From Bacteroidota bacterium (GTDB taxonomy: Bacteria > Bacteroidota > Bacteroidia > Sphingobacteriales > Sphingobacteriaceae): a stretch of 26,972 bases of DNA. The stretch covers positions 1-26,972 of the forward strand of contig JAEYZM010000025.1 of the NCBI GenBank assembly GCA_023427985.1. Direction: 5' to 3'. Positions within the stretch are counted from its first letter, which is position 1; the number at the start of each line of letters is the position of its first letter. The position numbers were made by a program, and so were the translations under genes. This document shows, in pieces, positions 8,239 through 15,958 of the stretch. Below the pieces are notes generated by a model. It was not told the origin of the DNA and searched no databases. It saw nothing but the letters and a program-made list of their open reading frames with translations.

Positions 8239-9007
8239 TAAAAGGGAAATCTAAGCTGTTTTGCTTTTCAACCTTTGTGTATTGAACGTCCAATTTTAAG
8301 GATTCTTTTTGAGAACTCGCAAGAGTATTTATCAAGAATGGTAGAGAACCTCCGTCCATCGCCCTAAAATCGCCGTACTCCACACGCATAGATTTGGGTT
8401 CAGCAGAATTTTCTTGTAATGTAAAAACAGCAAGTTTATTGTCGGCATTCCTAAAGGTATACGAGTAATCTAAATCGTCCATAGATTTACTCAATTGATA
8501 ACTCTCCTCCGACTCTTTATAATTCCAGTTTTTTGCTTTCTCAATTTCAGGTGCATTTCCTAAAATTAGATTTTGAATGCTAATGAAATCAAGAGGCACA
8601 TTCAACATTTCTGAAAGAAAATCGTAATCCTTTACCAAATACTGATTGTTGATGCGATCAATAATTCGAACACTGTCTTTATTCAAAAGCACCCTTGCCA
8701 CTTCAATACTTCCAATAGCATTTACAGAAATCCAAATGATTTCATTTTTCTGCATACGAATGTTAAAGGTTAAATTATAATTTTTCCCTTTTGAACTTGC
8801 TGCAACTTTAGCTTTTGCTTGTAAGAAATTAAAATCGAAATTGGCGGATGGTATACTTTTAATTCTATTTTCTTTCTGCACATCTTCCACACTCGTTTTT
8901 AATTCCGATGTATCTGTATTGGTTATTTTTTTGGAACTTTTACAAGCCGATACTGCGACTGAAAGGCTTATCATTGCCGCCACTAAATACTTTTGATTAC
9001 TCATCAT
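8216..9007 (-). CDS. DUF4292-type lipoprotein
   Basis: Conserved Bacteroidota lipoprotein of unproven function. The chosen start (tandem ATGs at 9007 and 9004) gives MMSNQKYLVAAMISLSVAVSAC, a lipoprotein signal with lipobox VSAC. A longer reading from GTG at 9070 puts a charged segment in front of this signal and is unlikely. The mature part of about 240 residues is rich in alternating hydrophobic strands (for example NLTFNIRMQKNEIIWISV and SIEVARVLLNKDSVRIIDR), which suggests a LolA/LolB-like open barrel. Reading into the TPR gene stop (the TPR stop TAA lies within ATGATGAGTAA) and overlapping the EnvC-like gene, it sits in a tightly coupled trio. A lipid or lipoprotein handling role is conceivable but not shown. 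Confidence 0.82.
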   Translation of the reverse strand: MMSNQKYLVAAMISLSVAVSACKSSKKITNTDTSELKTSVEDVQKENRIKSIPSANFDFNFLQAKAKVAASSKGKNYNLTFNIRMQKNEIIWISVNAIGSIEVARVLLNKDSVRIIDRINNQYLVKDYDFLSEMLNVPLDFISIQNLILGNAPEIEKAKNWNYKESEESYQLSKSMDDLDYSYTFRNADNKLAVFTLQENSAEPKSMRVEYGDFRAMDGGSLPFLINTLASSQKESLKLDVQYTKVEKQNSLDFPFNVPKRFE

Positions 9008-10820
9008 ACCACTTTTTCTCTTTAATTTTTTTCTCCAGCACATCTGTTTTTGTTCCCAATCTTTTTGCACGCTCCCATTCCTTTAATGCCTCCTCAGATT
9101 TCCCTAATTTAAAATAGATATCACCTAAATGTTCTGCCAATGTTGGGCTTGGTTCTTTCTCATATTTAATAGCTTCTTGTATCCAAATCAATGCTTCGGA
9201 ATAATTTCCCATAGTAAAATAAATCCAAGCATAGGTATCTAGAAAAGAAGGATTTTTTTGAACGATTTCGTTCGACTTTTTCGACATTTCCAATGCTTTT
9301 TCTAATCGCTCTTTTCTCAAAGACAGGTAATAGGCATAATTATTCAACACGTACGCATCGTTTGGTTTCAATTTCAATGCTTGCTCATAAGAAGCATCTG
9401 ATTTTGCATGATTCTTTAAGGAATGATAGGCATCACCTAAACCTGCATAAATTTGAGCTTCTAAATCGGTATTGTTGTACAATAAATTTAATGCTTGCTG
9501 ATAGGCTTCAATTGCACCGTTATAATCTTTCAATTGCGATTTTGCAACGGCATTTAAATAGTGAACAATTTGATTGCTTGGATATAATTCTTTAGCCTCA
9601 TTAGAAGTTTTCAATAAAGCGTCGAATGCATTTTGTTCTGCTTGTATGAACATTAAATTTTGCCATACTGCAAAAACTTTTTTATCGAGCTCCAATGTTT
9701 TTTCATAAGCTATGGTTGCCTCTTTCAATTTTTGTGCTTGATATAAAAAGTCGCCATAAATTGCAAAAGCTTTCGCCTCATCGGCATTGGCCTTCGTTGC
9801 GATTTCTGAAAGTTCCAGTGCTTGTTGCAATTGAACCGAGTCTTGTAACATACCAAAGTAAGGCGATAATATTCTAACTTTTTGGTCGATGTTGATGCTC
9901 GGATTTGCAAATGCCTTCTTCAGCACTTCGTAGGATTTTTTTGTATCTTTTTTAGATCGATAATAGTCGGCCAATGCCAATTGTGCAAAACCATTGTTCT
10001 CATCGATCTTCATCAACTCTTCCAATGCTACAAATGCCTGATCGTTCAAATTATTCGCCATGTACAATTCCACCAACATCATTCTGTAACGAGGTTCTGT
10101 AGGTTGCGATTGTATCAATCGTTCAATTTCATCGGCTGCCTTATCGACATTTCCGAGCTTTAGCCAAATCTTTTCTTTTTGCACGATGATATCTTCATTG
10201 ATTCCCATTTGTTTTTCGATTTGATCGTATACTTTAATCGCTTCTTTCAAATCGTTGCTGTACAATTTCATCGATGCAACATCGAACAAGTATGAAATTT
10301 TATCGGGATATGCTTTGGCTAATTGAGCATAAATCAATTCAGCATCTTTGTATTTAAATAATTTTTCTTTTGCTTTTGCTTTTTGCAATAGATACCATTC
10401 GTTATCCGGTTTTAAACTCGCTGCTTTATCGAAGTTCTCTTCCGCCATTGTCCATTGGTTTTTTCCAGAATACGCAATACCTAATTCGTAATAGGCAGCA
10501 TCGTTATTTGGATCTATCTCCAATACTTTTTTAAGATTGCTGATGGCTGCATCTTCATTGCCTTGATTTTTCTGACTCAGGGCTGAGAAGAATAAGGTGT
10601 TGATGCGTTCTTGTTGTTCCGATGTGAGTTCGGATTTATTTTCTTTCGATTTCTTTTTCGATTTTTTATCCTGCGCTTGTGCGAAGGTATGCATCGACAT
10701 AAGTGTAAGTATAGAAAGCACAAAAAGGAGTACGCGATGGCGACTCCTTTTCGTGGTACTAAAATATTTGGATTTAATTTCCTTTGATTGTTGAATAATC
10801 ACTAATGCTATACGATCCAT
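8997..10820 (-). CDS. Exported tetratricopeptide repeat protein
   Basis: A 607-residue protein with a basic N-terminal stretch, a hydrophobic export segment (about 30-48, VLLFVLSILTLMSMHTFAQA) and then TPR helices almost to the C-terminus. Clear units include AAYYELGIAYSGKNQWTMAE, NLMFIQAEQNAFDALLK, QIYAGLGDAYHSLKNHAKSD and AYVLNNYAYYLSLRKERLEK. TPR arrays act as protein-binding scaffolds; the partner is unknown, but the coupled DUF4292 lipoprotein and EnvC-like protein are obvious candidates in the periplasm. The start at 10820 lies inside the preceding nucleotidyltransferase gene (47-base overlap). The resulting 28-residue n-region is long for a signal peptide, so a non-ATG start further in cannot be excluded. 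Confidence 0.85.
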   Translation of the reverse strand: MDRIALVIIQQSKEIKSKYFSTTKRSRHRVLLFVLSILTLMSMHTFAQAQDKKSKKKSKENKSELTSEQQERINTLFFSALSQKNQGNEDAAISNLKKVLEIDPNNDAAYYELGIAYSGKNQWTMAEENFDKAASLKPDNEWYLLQKAKAKEKLFKYKDAELIYAQLAKAYPDKISYLFDVASMKLYSNDLKEAIKVYDQIEKQMGINEDIIVQKEKIWLKLGNVDKAADEIERLIQSQPTEPRYRMMLVELYMANNLNDQAFVALEELMKIDENNGFAQLALADYYRSKKDTKKSYEVLKKAFANPSINIDQKVRILSPYFGMLQDSVQLQQALELSEIATKANADEAKAFAIYGDFLYQAQKLKEATIAYEKTLELDKKVFAVWQNLMFIQAEQNAFDALLKTSNEAKELYPSNQIVHYLNAVAKSQLKDYNGAIEAYQQALNLLYNNTDLEAQIYAGLGDAYHSLKNHAKSDASYEQALKLKPNDAYVLNNYAYYLSLRKERLEKALEMSKKSNEIVQKNPSFLDTYAWIYFTMGNYSEALIWIQEAIKYEKEPSPTLAEHLGDIYFKLGKSEEALKEWERAKRLGTKTDVLEKKIKEKKWYDE

Positions 10821-11784
10821 TGCTATTATTTAGTTCTGCAAAATGTCCAATCATTGAGTTGTCAATAGTACAACCATCAACTTTCACATTCGTTTGCAAT
10901 ATACTATTTGTTATAACGGAATTCGACACTTTTGTATTGTTTCCAAGGGAAACGTGTGGACCAATTTTCGAATTTTCTATGATGGCACCATCGGCAATAT
11001 AACAAGGTTCAATAATCTCAGAATTAATGATTTGTGCATTTTTAGAACGCAGATTTTCTTCCGATTTAATATTTTCCAAAACACGCTGATTGGTATAAAC
11101 TGTCGCATCTTTGTTACCACAGTCGAGCCATTCCACCACTTTCCCCGGAGAGAATCGCGTGCCCTTAGCCTTCATATTTTCCAAGGCATTGGTCAATTGG
11201 AATTCGCCTTTTTCCTTGATGTTATTGTTCAATAAATATTCGATTTCCGATTTCAAATAAGCACCATCTTTAAAGTAATAAATACCGATGATGGCTAAAT
11301 CAGAAACAAATTCTTGAGGCTTCTCAACAAAATCGGTGATGATGTTTTCTTCATTCACTTTCACCACACCAAACTGGCGAGGGTCGTCAATTTGTTGCAC
11401 CCAAATAATTCCATCCTTATCGGCATCCAAGGTAAAATCGGCACGAAACAAAGTATCCGCGAAAGCCACTACCACTGGACCATCCAGACTTTCCTTTGCA
11501 CAATATATTGCATGTGCAGTACCCAAAGCTTCATCTTGATAATAGATGCTACCTTTAGCACCTAAATTTTCTGCAACCTTAATTAAATTGTCTTCTGCTT
11601 CTTTTCCAAAACGACCTATGATGTATGCAATTTCTTCAACTTTCTGACCACAAACTTTCGTAATGTCTTCTACCAAACGTTGCACAATTGGTTTACCACC
11701 AACTGCAATTAAAGGCTTCGGAGTAGTCAACGTATGCGGGCGCATTCTCTTCCCCATTCCCGCCATCGGTACAATTATTCTCAT
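10774..11784 (-). CDS. Sugar-phosphate nucleotidyltransferase with left-handed beta-helix tail
   Basis: Transfers a nucleotide from an NTP to a sugar 1-phosphate, supplying an activated sugar. The 336-residue protein has the Rossmann-type NTP-transferase signature MAGMGKRMRPHT...PKPLI (7-25), GTAHA (88-92), metal-binding Asp110 in VAFADTLF, a VEKP motif and EWLDCG. From about residue 240 it carries hexapeptide-like turns (IEPCYIADGAIIENSKIGPHVSLG and similar) of a left-handed beta helix. This layout is shared by RmlA-long, ManC-like and GlmU-like enzymes; the sugar and base cannot be read from sequence alone. It is the first gene after a 201-base gap, with a good -7 box, and probably heads the operon running toward mltD. 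A paralogue lies at 15959. Confidence 0.88.
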   Translation of the reverse strand: MRIIVPMAGMGKRMRPHTLTTPKPLIAVGGKPIVQRLVEDITKVCGQKVEEIAYIIGRFGKEAEDNLIKVAENLGAKGSIYYQDEALGTAHAIYCAKESLDGPVVVAFADTLFRADFTLDADKDGIIWVQQIDDPRQFGVVKVNEENIITDFVEKPQEFVSDLAIIGIYYFKDGAYLKSEIEYLLNNNIKEKGEFQLTNALENMKAKGTRFSPGKVVEWLDCGNKDATVYTNQRVLENIKSEENLRSKNAQIINSEIIEPCYIADGAIIENSKIGPHVSLGNNTKVSNSVITNSILQTNVKVDGCTIDNSMIGHFAELNNSNGSYSISDYSTIKGN

Positions 11785-11807
11785 TTGCTTAATGTTTTTA
11801 ATGTTGC

Positions 11808-11815
11808 CAAAGGTA
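11808..11815 (-). promoter_or_regulatory. Candidate -7 box for the nucleotidyltransferase-TPR-DUF4292 operon
   Basis: The minus strand reads TACCTTTG, matching TAnnTTTG exactly, 23 bases before the start codon at 11784. A weak -33 match (TTC instead of TTG) lies 21 bases further upstream. This supports a transcript starting after the dut gene. Confidence 0.42.
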
Positions 11816-11904
11816 ATGAATTGATTTTTGATTTAAGAAAATTATGAATTTATGGTATAAAACGAGATGTTAATTATTTCCATTACACAAACAAGCATAG
11901 AAAG

Positions 11905-11985
11905 CACCCCACTAACCACTAATCACTCTCCATTATAACTAAAGTACTAGCACACTAGCATCCCGATAGCTATCGGGATAGCACA
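11905..11985. repeat. Palindromic repeat with CACTAAC-like heptamer flank abutting the dut stop
   Basis: The perfect 20-base palindrome ATCCCGATAGCTATCGGGAT lies at 11960-11979. To its left are seven-base words CACTAAC (11910), CACTAAT (11917) and CACTCTC (11924), then ACTAGCACACTAGC. The reverse complement matches the copy at 3306 across both flanks. The dut stop codon at 11986-11988 is part of the flanking TAGTGTG word. The rest of the 201-base gap shows only the -7 box. Confidence 0.85.
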
Positions 11986-12426
11986 CTAACTCCCCGTACT
12001 CCCATACCCACCTTCCCCTCTCTCCGTATCACTCAATTCCTCCACTGCCTTCCACACAATCTGTTCATGCTTAGCCACAATCATCTGAGCAATCCGTTCG
12101 GAGGGTTGGATGCTAAAATTTTCGTTCGACAAATTGATCAGTAAAATTTTTATTTCACCTCGATAATCGGCATCAATTGTTCCTGGCGAATTCAAGACAG
12201 TGATTCCGTGTTTGAAGGCCAAGCCCGAACGCGGACGAATTTGTGCTTCGTATCCAATTGGAAGTTCGATGTACAAACCCGTTGGAATAAGTGCTCTTTC
12301 TAAGGGCTTAAGAATTATTTCCGAATCGATGTTCGCGCGCAGATCGAGTCCAGCCGAATGTATCGTTTCATATTTTGGTAATGGATTATTCGATTTATTG
12401 ATGACTTTTACTTCTATGCTACTCAT
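11986..12426 (-). CDS. dut: Deoxyuridine 5'-triphosphate nucleotidohydrolase (dUTPase)
   Basis: Hydrolyses dUTP to dUMP and pyrophosphate in the cytoplasm, keeping uracil out of DNA and feeding dTMP synthesis. All five trimeric-dUTPase motifs are present in the 146 residues: AGLDLRA (25-31), RPRSGLA (64-70), GTIDADYRGE with catalytic Asp85, PSERIAQMIV (108-117) and the C-terminal ERGEGGYGSTG (135-145), where the usual Phe is Tyr. Length is typical. It follows the flippase by 19 bases. The last codon meets a repeat element: the TAG stop lies in the element's TAGTGTG flank. Confidence 0.96.
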   Translation of the reverse strand: MSSIEVKVINKSNNPLPKYETIHSAGLDLRANIDSEIILKPLERALIPTGLYIELPIGYEAQIRPRSGLAFKHGITVLNSPGTIDADYRGEIKILLINLSNENFSIQPSERIAQMIVAKHEQIVWKAVEELSDTERGEGGYGSTGS

Positions 12427-12445
12427 ACCTTCTTCATTAAATTTT

Positions 12446-13912
12446 TTAGGATACTATCGATTCGTTTTTTCTAAAACTAATAAACACATACATTGCAAAT
12501 GCAATAAAAACAGTACTATTCAATACTTGCGAAAGAATAAATTGCTCGGCAAAAACTTGATCGATAAACTTCGAAAGCAAGAACAGCAATAAAGCAAAAA
12601 TGATGTATGAAAATATTTTAAATAAATTATAAGGTATCGGAAAATATTTTTGTCCGAAAAGATATCCGAAGAAACACATCGCAAAATAACTAATCAATGT
12701 AGTATATGCAGATGCCATATAACCATACTCGGGAATCCATAAAATATTTAGGCCGATGCTGAGCGCTGCGCCAATTAAGGTGATGTACAGTGCAAAAAAT
12801 GTTTTATCACTCAACTTATACCAAATAGAAAGGTTCAAGTAAACACCTAAAAATAAATTCGCCATCAATAAAATGGGAACAACATTCAAACCTGCTCTGT
12901 ATTGTTCACCCAATAAATAAGCGAGCACATTCAGATGCGTACACACCCCTAGAAATATTAAGCAACAAACCAGTACAAAATAATTCATCACCTTAGCATA
13001 GGTGTATTTTGAATCCTGATTTTTATTGATGGAAAAAAAATACGGTTCTGCGGCCATTCGAAAAGCTTGGACTGCAAGTGTCATGAAAATCGATAATTTA
13101 TATGCGGCATTATAAATACCAATTTCCGATAATCGCCAAGAAATTTCTCCAGGTAAATAATGTTTCAATAAAATTCGGTCAAGCGTTTCGTTGGTCATCC
13201 CTGCAAGGCCTGCAAACATTAAGGGTAGCGCGTAGATGTACAGCTCTTTCATCCCTTTCCATGCCCAAACAATTTTAGCTGCAAGAATTTCTTTATACAA
13301 CAAAATTAAGCTGAGGATACTTGCTGCAAAATTGGAAATGAAAATGTACAGCACTGCATCGGCATTCGAATAATTCGAATTCAACATTGGACTTAATACC
13401 AAGAAATAAATATTAAGTAACACATTCAATGCGATGTTTGCAATGCGTATGCTCGCAAATTTCAATGGCCTATTTTCGAGTCGGAGTTTTGCGAAAGGTA
13501 TGGCCGACAAGGCATCGAGGCCTAGTATAAGTACAAAGAGCCAGATGTATTCAATTCGATAAATGCCTTCTGCACCTTGACTTAAAAAGCGCAATACATC
13601 GGCAGAAAAATAAAATAAGATGCTACAAAATAGGATTGTGCTGAATAGAATTGAGCTAAAAGATTTGTTGTAAATATCTTTTGCATTTTCAGCTTTACTT
13701 GCGAAACGGAAATAAGCGGTTTCCATTCCGTATAAAAAAAGTATGTTGATGAATGCAATGTAAGAATACAATTCTCCAACAATTCCATAATCGGCAACAT
13801 TGCTCAGAACCCTGGTATGCAAAGGTACTAAGGCATAGTTGAGCATTCTCCCTAAAATGCTGCTGATGCCGTAATAGGCCGTTTGAGATGCGAGTTTTTT
13901 TATTGCGCTCAA
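12446..13912 (-). CDS. Polysaccharide flippase-like membrane protein (Wzx/MOP superfamily)
   Basis: A 488-residue integral membrane protein with about 12-14 hydrophobic helices, consistent with a Wzx-type oligosaccharide-lipid flippase moving undecaprenyl-linked glycan units across the inner membrane. The opening resembles other Bacteroidota members (ASQTAYYGISSILGRMLNYALVPLHTRVLS, short basic N-terminus then helix 1). The start is TTG at 13912: a stop lies just upstream in frame with no ATG between, and the first internal Met would cut into helix 1. That TTG overlaps the acylphosphatase stop as TTGA, a variant of the usual ATGA coupling. Nucleotidyltransferases nearby fit a role in surface glycan assembly, but no glycosyltransferase directly adjoins it. 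Confidence 0.87.
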   Translation of the reverse strand: MSAIKKLASQTAYYGISSILGRMLNYALVPLHTRVLSNVADYGIVGELYSYIAFINILFLYGMETAYFRFASKAENAKDIYNKSFSSILFSTILFCSILFYFSADVLRFLSQGAEGIYRIEYIWLFVLILGLDALSAIPFAKLRLENRPLKFASIRIANIALNVLLNIYFLVLSPMLNSNYSNADAVLYIFISNFAASILSLILLYKEILAAKIVWAWKGMKELYIYALPLMFAGLAGMTNETLDRILLKHYLPGEISWRLSEIGIYNAAYKLSIFMTLAVQAFRMAAEPYFFSINKNQDSKYTYAKVMNYFVLVCCLIFLGVCTHLNVLAYLLGEQYRAGLNVVPILLMANLFLGVYLNLSIWYKLSDKTFFALYITLIGAALSIGLNILWIPEYGYMASAYTTLISYFAMCFFGYLFGQKYFPIPYNLFKIFSYIIFALLLFLLSKFIDQVFAEQFILSQVLNSTVFIAFAMYVFISFRKNESIVS

Positions 13913-14184
13913 TTTTTTTTTACTATAAAATTAGTAAAGTTTTGCAAAGCAGCTTCTTCTGTTTCCAATTTCTCAACAATAGCTCTGTCGGGGCCTTCCT
14001 TGCACCAATCCAAAAAACTATCCATCGAAAAATCATCGCCTTCCGCTTCAATGTATACAGAACCGTCCTCTTCATTTCGCACCCAACCTAAAATTCCCAA
14101 TTGGTCGGCAACGGCTTTAGTTCCTTGTCTGAAAAAGACACCTTGTACACGACCGTATACTTTTATGTTCAAATGTTTTTTCAT
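13909..14184 (-). CDS. acyP: Acylphosphatase
   Basis: Small cytoplasmic enzyme hydrolysing carboxyl-phosphate bonds such as those of acetyl phosphate or carbamoyl phosphate. The 91-residue product has the full family signature: GRVQGVFFRQGTKAVADQLG with phosphate-binding Arg19, and GWVRNEEDGSV with catalytic Asn37. Length is normal. It ends in Lys-Lys-Asn encoded by a run of nine A residues directly before the stop, which overlaps the flippase TTG. It begins 23 bases after the flavoprotein gene. Confidence 0.95.
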   Translation of the reverse strand: MKKHLNIKVYGRVQGVFFRQGTKAVADQLGILGWVRNEEDGSVYIEAEGDDFSMDSFLDWCKEGPDRAIVEKLETEEAALQNFTNFIVKKN

Positions 14185-14207
14185 CGATTTATTTTATCGG
14201 CAAAAAA

Positions 14208-15155
14208 TTATAAGCTGTAATTCGATGTTTCTTTAACTGCTTGATTAAATTCCTGAACAATATTTTCAACAATTTTTCCAGCAGGTAAAATGTCATGAAT
14301 CAATCCAGAAATCTGTCCAATTTCCAATTCACCTTCCACCATATCGCCTTCGAACATTCCCTTCTTAGCCCTTGCTCTGCCTAGTATCTCCGCTAATTCA
14401 TGTCGAGGTGCACCACGCTCTTCCGCCGCTGCCACTTGCTGATAAAATTCATTCTTGATCAAACGCACTGGCACCAAACGTTTCAATGCCAATTGAGTTT
14501 GTCCTTCTGAAATTTCTACAATTTTATTTTTAAAATTCTGGTGTGCCGATGATTCCTCCGAAGCCGCGAATCGCGATCCAATTTGTACCCCTTCTGCACC
14601 CAATGCCATACATGCCAACATAGCTCTACCAGTTGCAATACCACCAGCTGCGATAAGCGGAAGATCTACCGCTTCTCGTATCATTGGCAACAAACATAAA
14701 GTTGTTGTCTCCTCTTTCCCATTATGTCCACCCGCCTCAAAACCCTCGGCCACTATAGCATCTACGCCCGCCTCTTTACACTTCAATGCGAACTTCACAT
14801 TTGCAATCACATGCACAACAGTGATGCCATGATCTTTTAAATGCTTGGTCCAAGTCATTGGATTTCCTGCCGATGTAAACACGATCTTCACACCTTCTTC
14901 TATGATAATTTTGATATGCTCTTCAATATCCGGATACAACAAAGGAAGGTTCACAGCAAAGGGTTTATCCGTTGCTTGTTTGCACTTCTGCACATGCTCA
15001 CGAAATACATCGGGATACATAGAACCCGCTCCTATAATGCCCAGTCCGCCTGCATTTGAAACCGCCGAGGCCAATCGCCATCCACTACACCAAATCATTC
15101 CTGCCTGTATAATCGGATACTTGATCCCGAATAGTTTTGTTATCCTATTTTCCAT
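14208..15155 (-). CDS. Nitronate monooxygenase / FabK-like FMN oxidoreductase
   Basis: TIM-barrel FMN enzyme of the 2-nitropropane dioxygenase family; members oxidise nitronates or act as enoyl-ACP reductases (FabK). From the ATG at 15155 the protein is 315 residues. Motifs are YPIIQAGM (13-20), NAGGLGIIGAG (34-44), EGFEAGGHNG (137-146, the FMN-proximal GGH motif), AAGGIATGRA (169-178) and GAEGVQIGSRF (186-196). A longer reading from 15230 overlaps the upstream gene and adds a non-conserved basic segment, so it is rejected. The ATG is one base after the stop of the TonB-domain gene. Substrate cannot be decided here. Confidence 0.9.
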   Translation of the reverse strand: MENRITKLFGIKYPIIQAGMIWCSGWRLASAVSNAGGLGIIGAGSMYPDVFREHVQKCKQATDKPFAVNLPLLYPDIEEHIKIIIEEGVKIVFTSAGNPMTWTKHLKDHGITVVHVIANVKFALKCKEAGVDAIVAEGFEAGGHNGKEETTTLCLLPMIREAVDLPLIAAGGIATGRAMLACMALGAEGVQIGSRFAASEESSAHQNFKNKIVEISEGQTQLALKRLVPVRLIKNEFYQQVAAAEERGAPRHELAEILGRARAKKGMFEGDMVEGELEIGQISGLIHDILPAGKIVENIVQEFNQAVKETSNYSL

Positions 15156-15156
15156 T

Positions 15157-15828
15157 TTATTTTTTTGGTTCAAACTTAAAGGCCATATAATACGTATGCG
15201 AAATCTCTTGCATTCTGCGAGCTGGAACAAATCGAGGCATCAATTTTATCACACGCAATACTTCATCGTCGCAACCATAGCCTAGACCTTTTACAATTTT
15301 AGGATTTTCAGGATAACCCGTTTCTTTAATTGTAAAACTTGCAATCACCCAACCCGAAATATTACTTTCTCTGGCGATGGTAGGATAACGTAAATTCCCT
15401 GCTAGAAAATCTTTAAGCTCTACTTCGCCTCCAACAAAAAGAGGGATTTGCGAAAGACCTGCGTAAAAATTCGTATCTACATTTGCAATACGTAAAAAAT
15501 ATTTTGCCAAGGTATCTGGTTTCGAAAACAACACCAATCCATTGGTATAATTGTATTTGAAACTTAGTTTGGTACTGTCGTCAAAAAACGACCAAACTCC
15601 AGTACGCTGATTGTTATTGAAACTTCCTGTTTTTATAAGCTTACCGTTTTGAGCATTGTATCTTGCATAATATCCTAGTTTGATACTGCTTGTTGAATCC
15701 TTTGTATCGAATTCTTCCACTAAATGATTGGTAACTTTGTGATAAATTTTTCTTCGAACTAAATTTTGTGAAAATGCAAATTGAACTGTAAGTAATAATG
15801 TAATGAAGCTAAGTGTTTGTTTTGTCAT
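15157..15828 (-). CDS. Periplasmic TonB C-terminal domain protein
   Basis: A 223-residue exported protein with a cleavable-looking signal peptide (MTKQTLSFITLLLTVQFAFSQ). The central part has MORN-like turns (GKLIKTGSFNNNQRTGVWSFFDD), often seen in Bacteroidota envelope proteins. Residues about 140-223 form a TonB C-terminal domain: LRYPTIARESNISGWV, then FTIKETGYPENPKIVKGLG and a conserved helix and strand ending FKFEPKK. It lacks the usual membrane anchor and Pro-rich spacer of TonB, so an energy-transducing role is doubtful. It precedes the flavoprotein gene by one base, probably as an operon leader. Confidence 0.82.
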   Translation of the reverse strand: MTKQTLSFITLLLTVQFAFSQNLVRRKIYHKVTNHLVEEFDTKDSTSSIKLGYYARYNAQNGKLIKTGSFNNNQRTGVWSFFDDSTKLSFKYNYTNGLVLFSKPDTLAKYFLRIANVDTNFYAGLSQIPLFVGGEVELKDFLAGNLRYPTIARESNISGWVIASFTIKETGYPENPKIVKGLGYGCDDEVLRVIKLMPRFVPARRMQEISHTYYMAFKFEPKK

Positions 15829-15842
15829 AATGTATTAAAAAA

Positions 15843-15870
15843 AGTATTAAGTATTAAGTATTAAGTATTA
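15843..15870. repeat. Tandem heptamer AGTATTA, four perfect copies
   Basis: Four perfect AGTATTA units in the 130-base gap upstream of the TonB-domain gene, ending about 14 bases before its start codon. A copy-number change would alter leader length or promoter spacing. The array contains near-matches to the -7 box on the minus strand but no clear one. Confidence 0.9.
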
Positions 15871-15914
15871 AGACAATTGCCATTGTACGGAATTCCTTAA
15901 TAACTCAATCCACC

Positions 15915-15949
15915 ATTTTCTATTTTCTATTTTCAATTTTCAATTTTCT
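15915..15949. repeat. Tandem heptamer ATTTTCW, five copies
   Basis: Five consecutive seven-base units (ATTTTCT, ATTTTCT, ATTTTCA, ATTTTCA, ATTTTCT) just downstream of the second nucleotidyltransferase stop. It is a different word from the array 45 bases away but has the same period. Confidence 0.88.
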
Positions 15950-15958
15950 ATTCCCTAT

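Noticed and set aside
8997..9070. Extended N-terminus of the DUF4292 protein from GTG at 9070
   Set aside because: It would place charged residues before a perfect lipoprotein signal peptide and overlap the TPR gene by 74 bases.
15156..15230. Extended N-terminus of the nitronate monooxygenase from 15230
   Set aside because: Overlaps the TonB-domain gene and adds a non-conserved basic stretch; the ATG at 15155 matches the family start.
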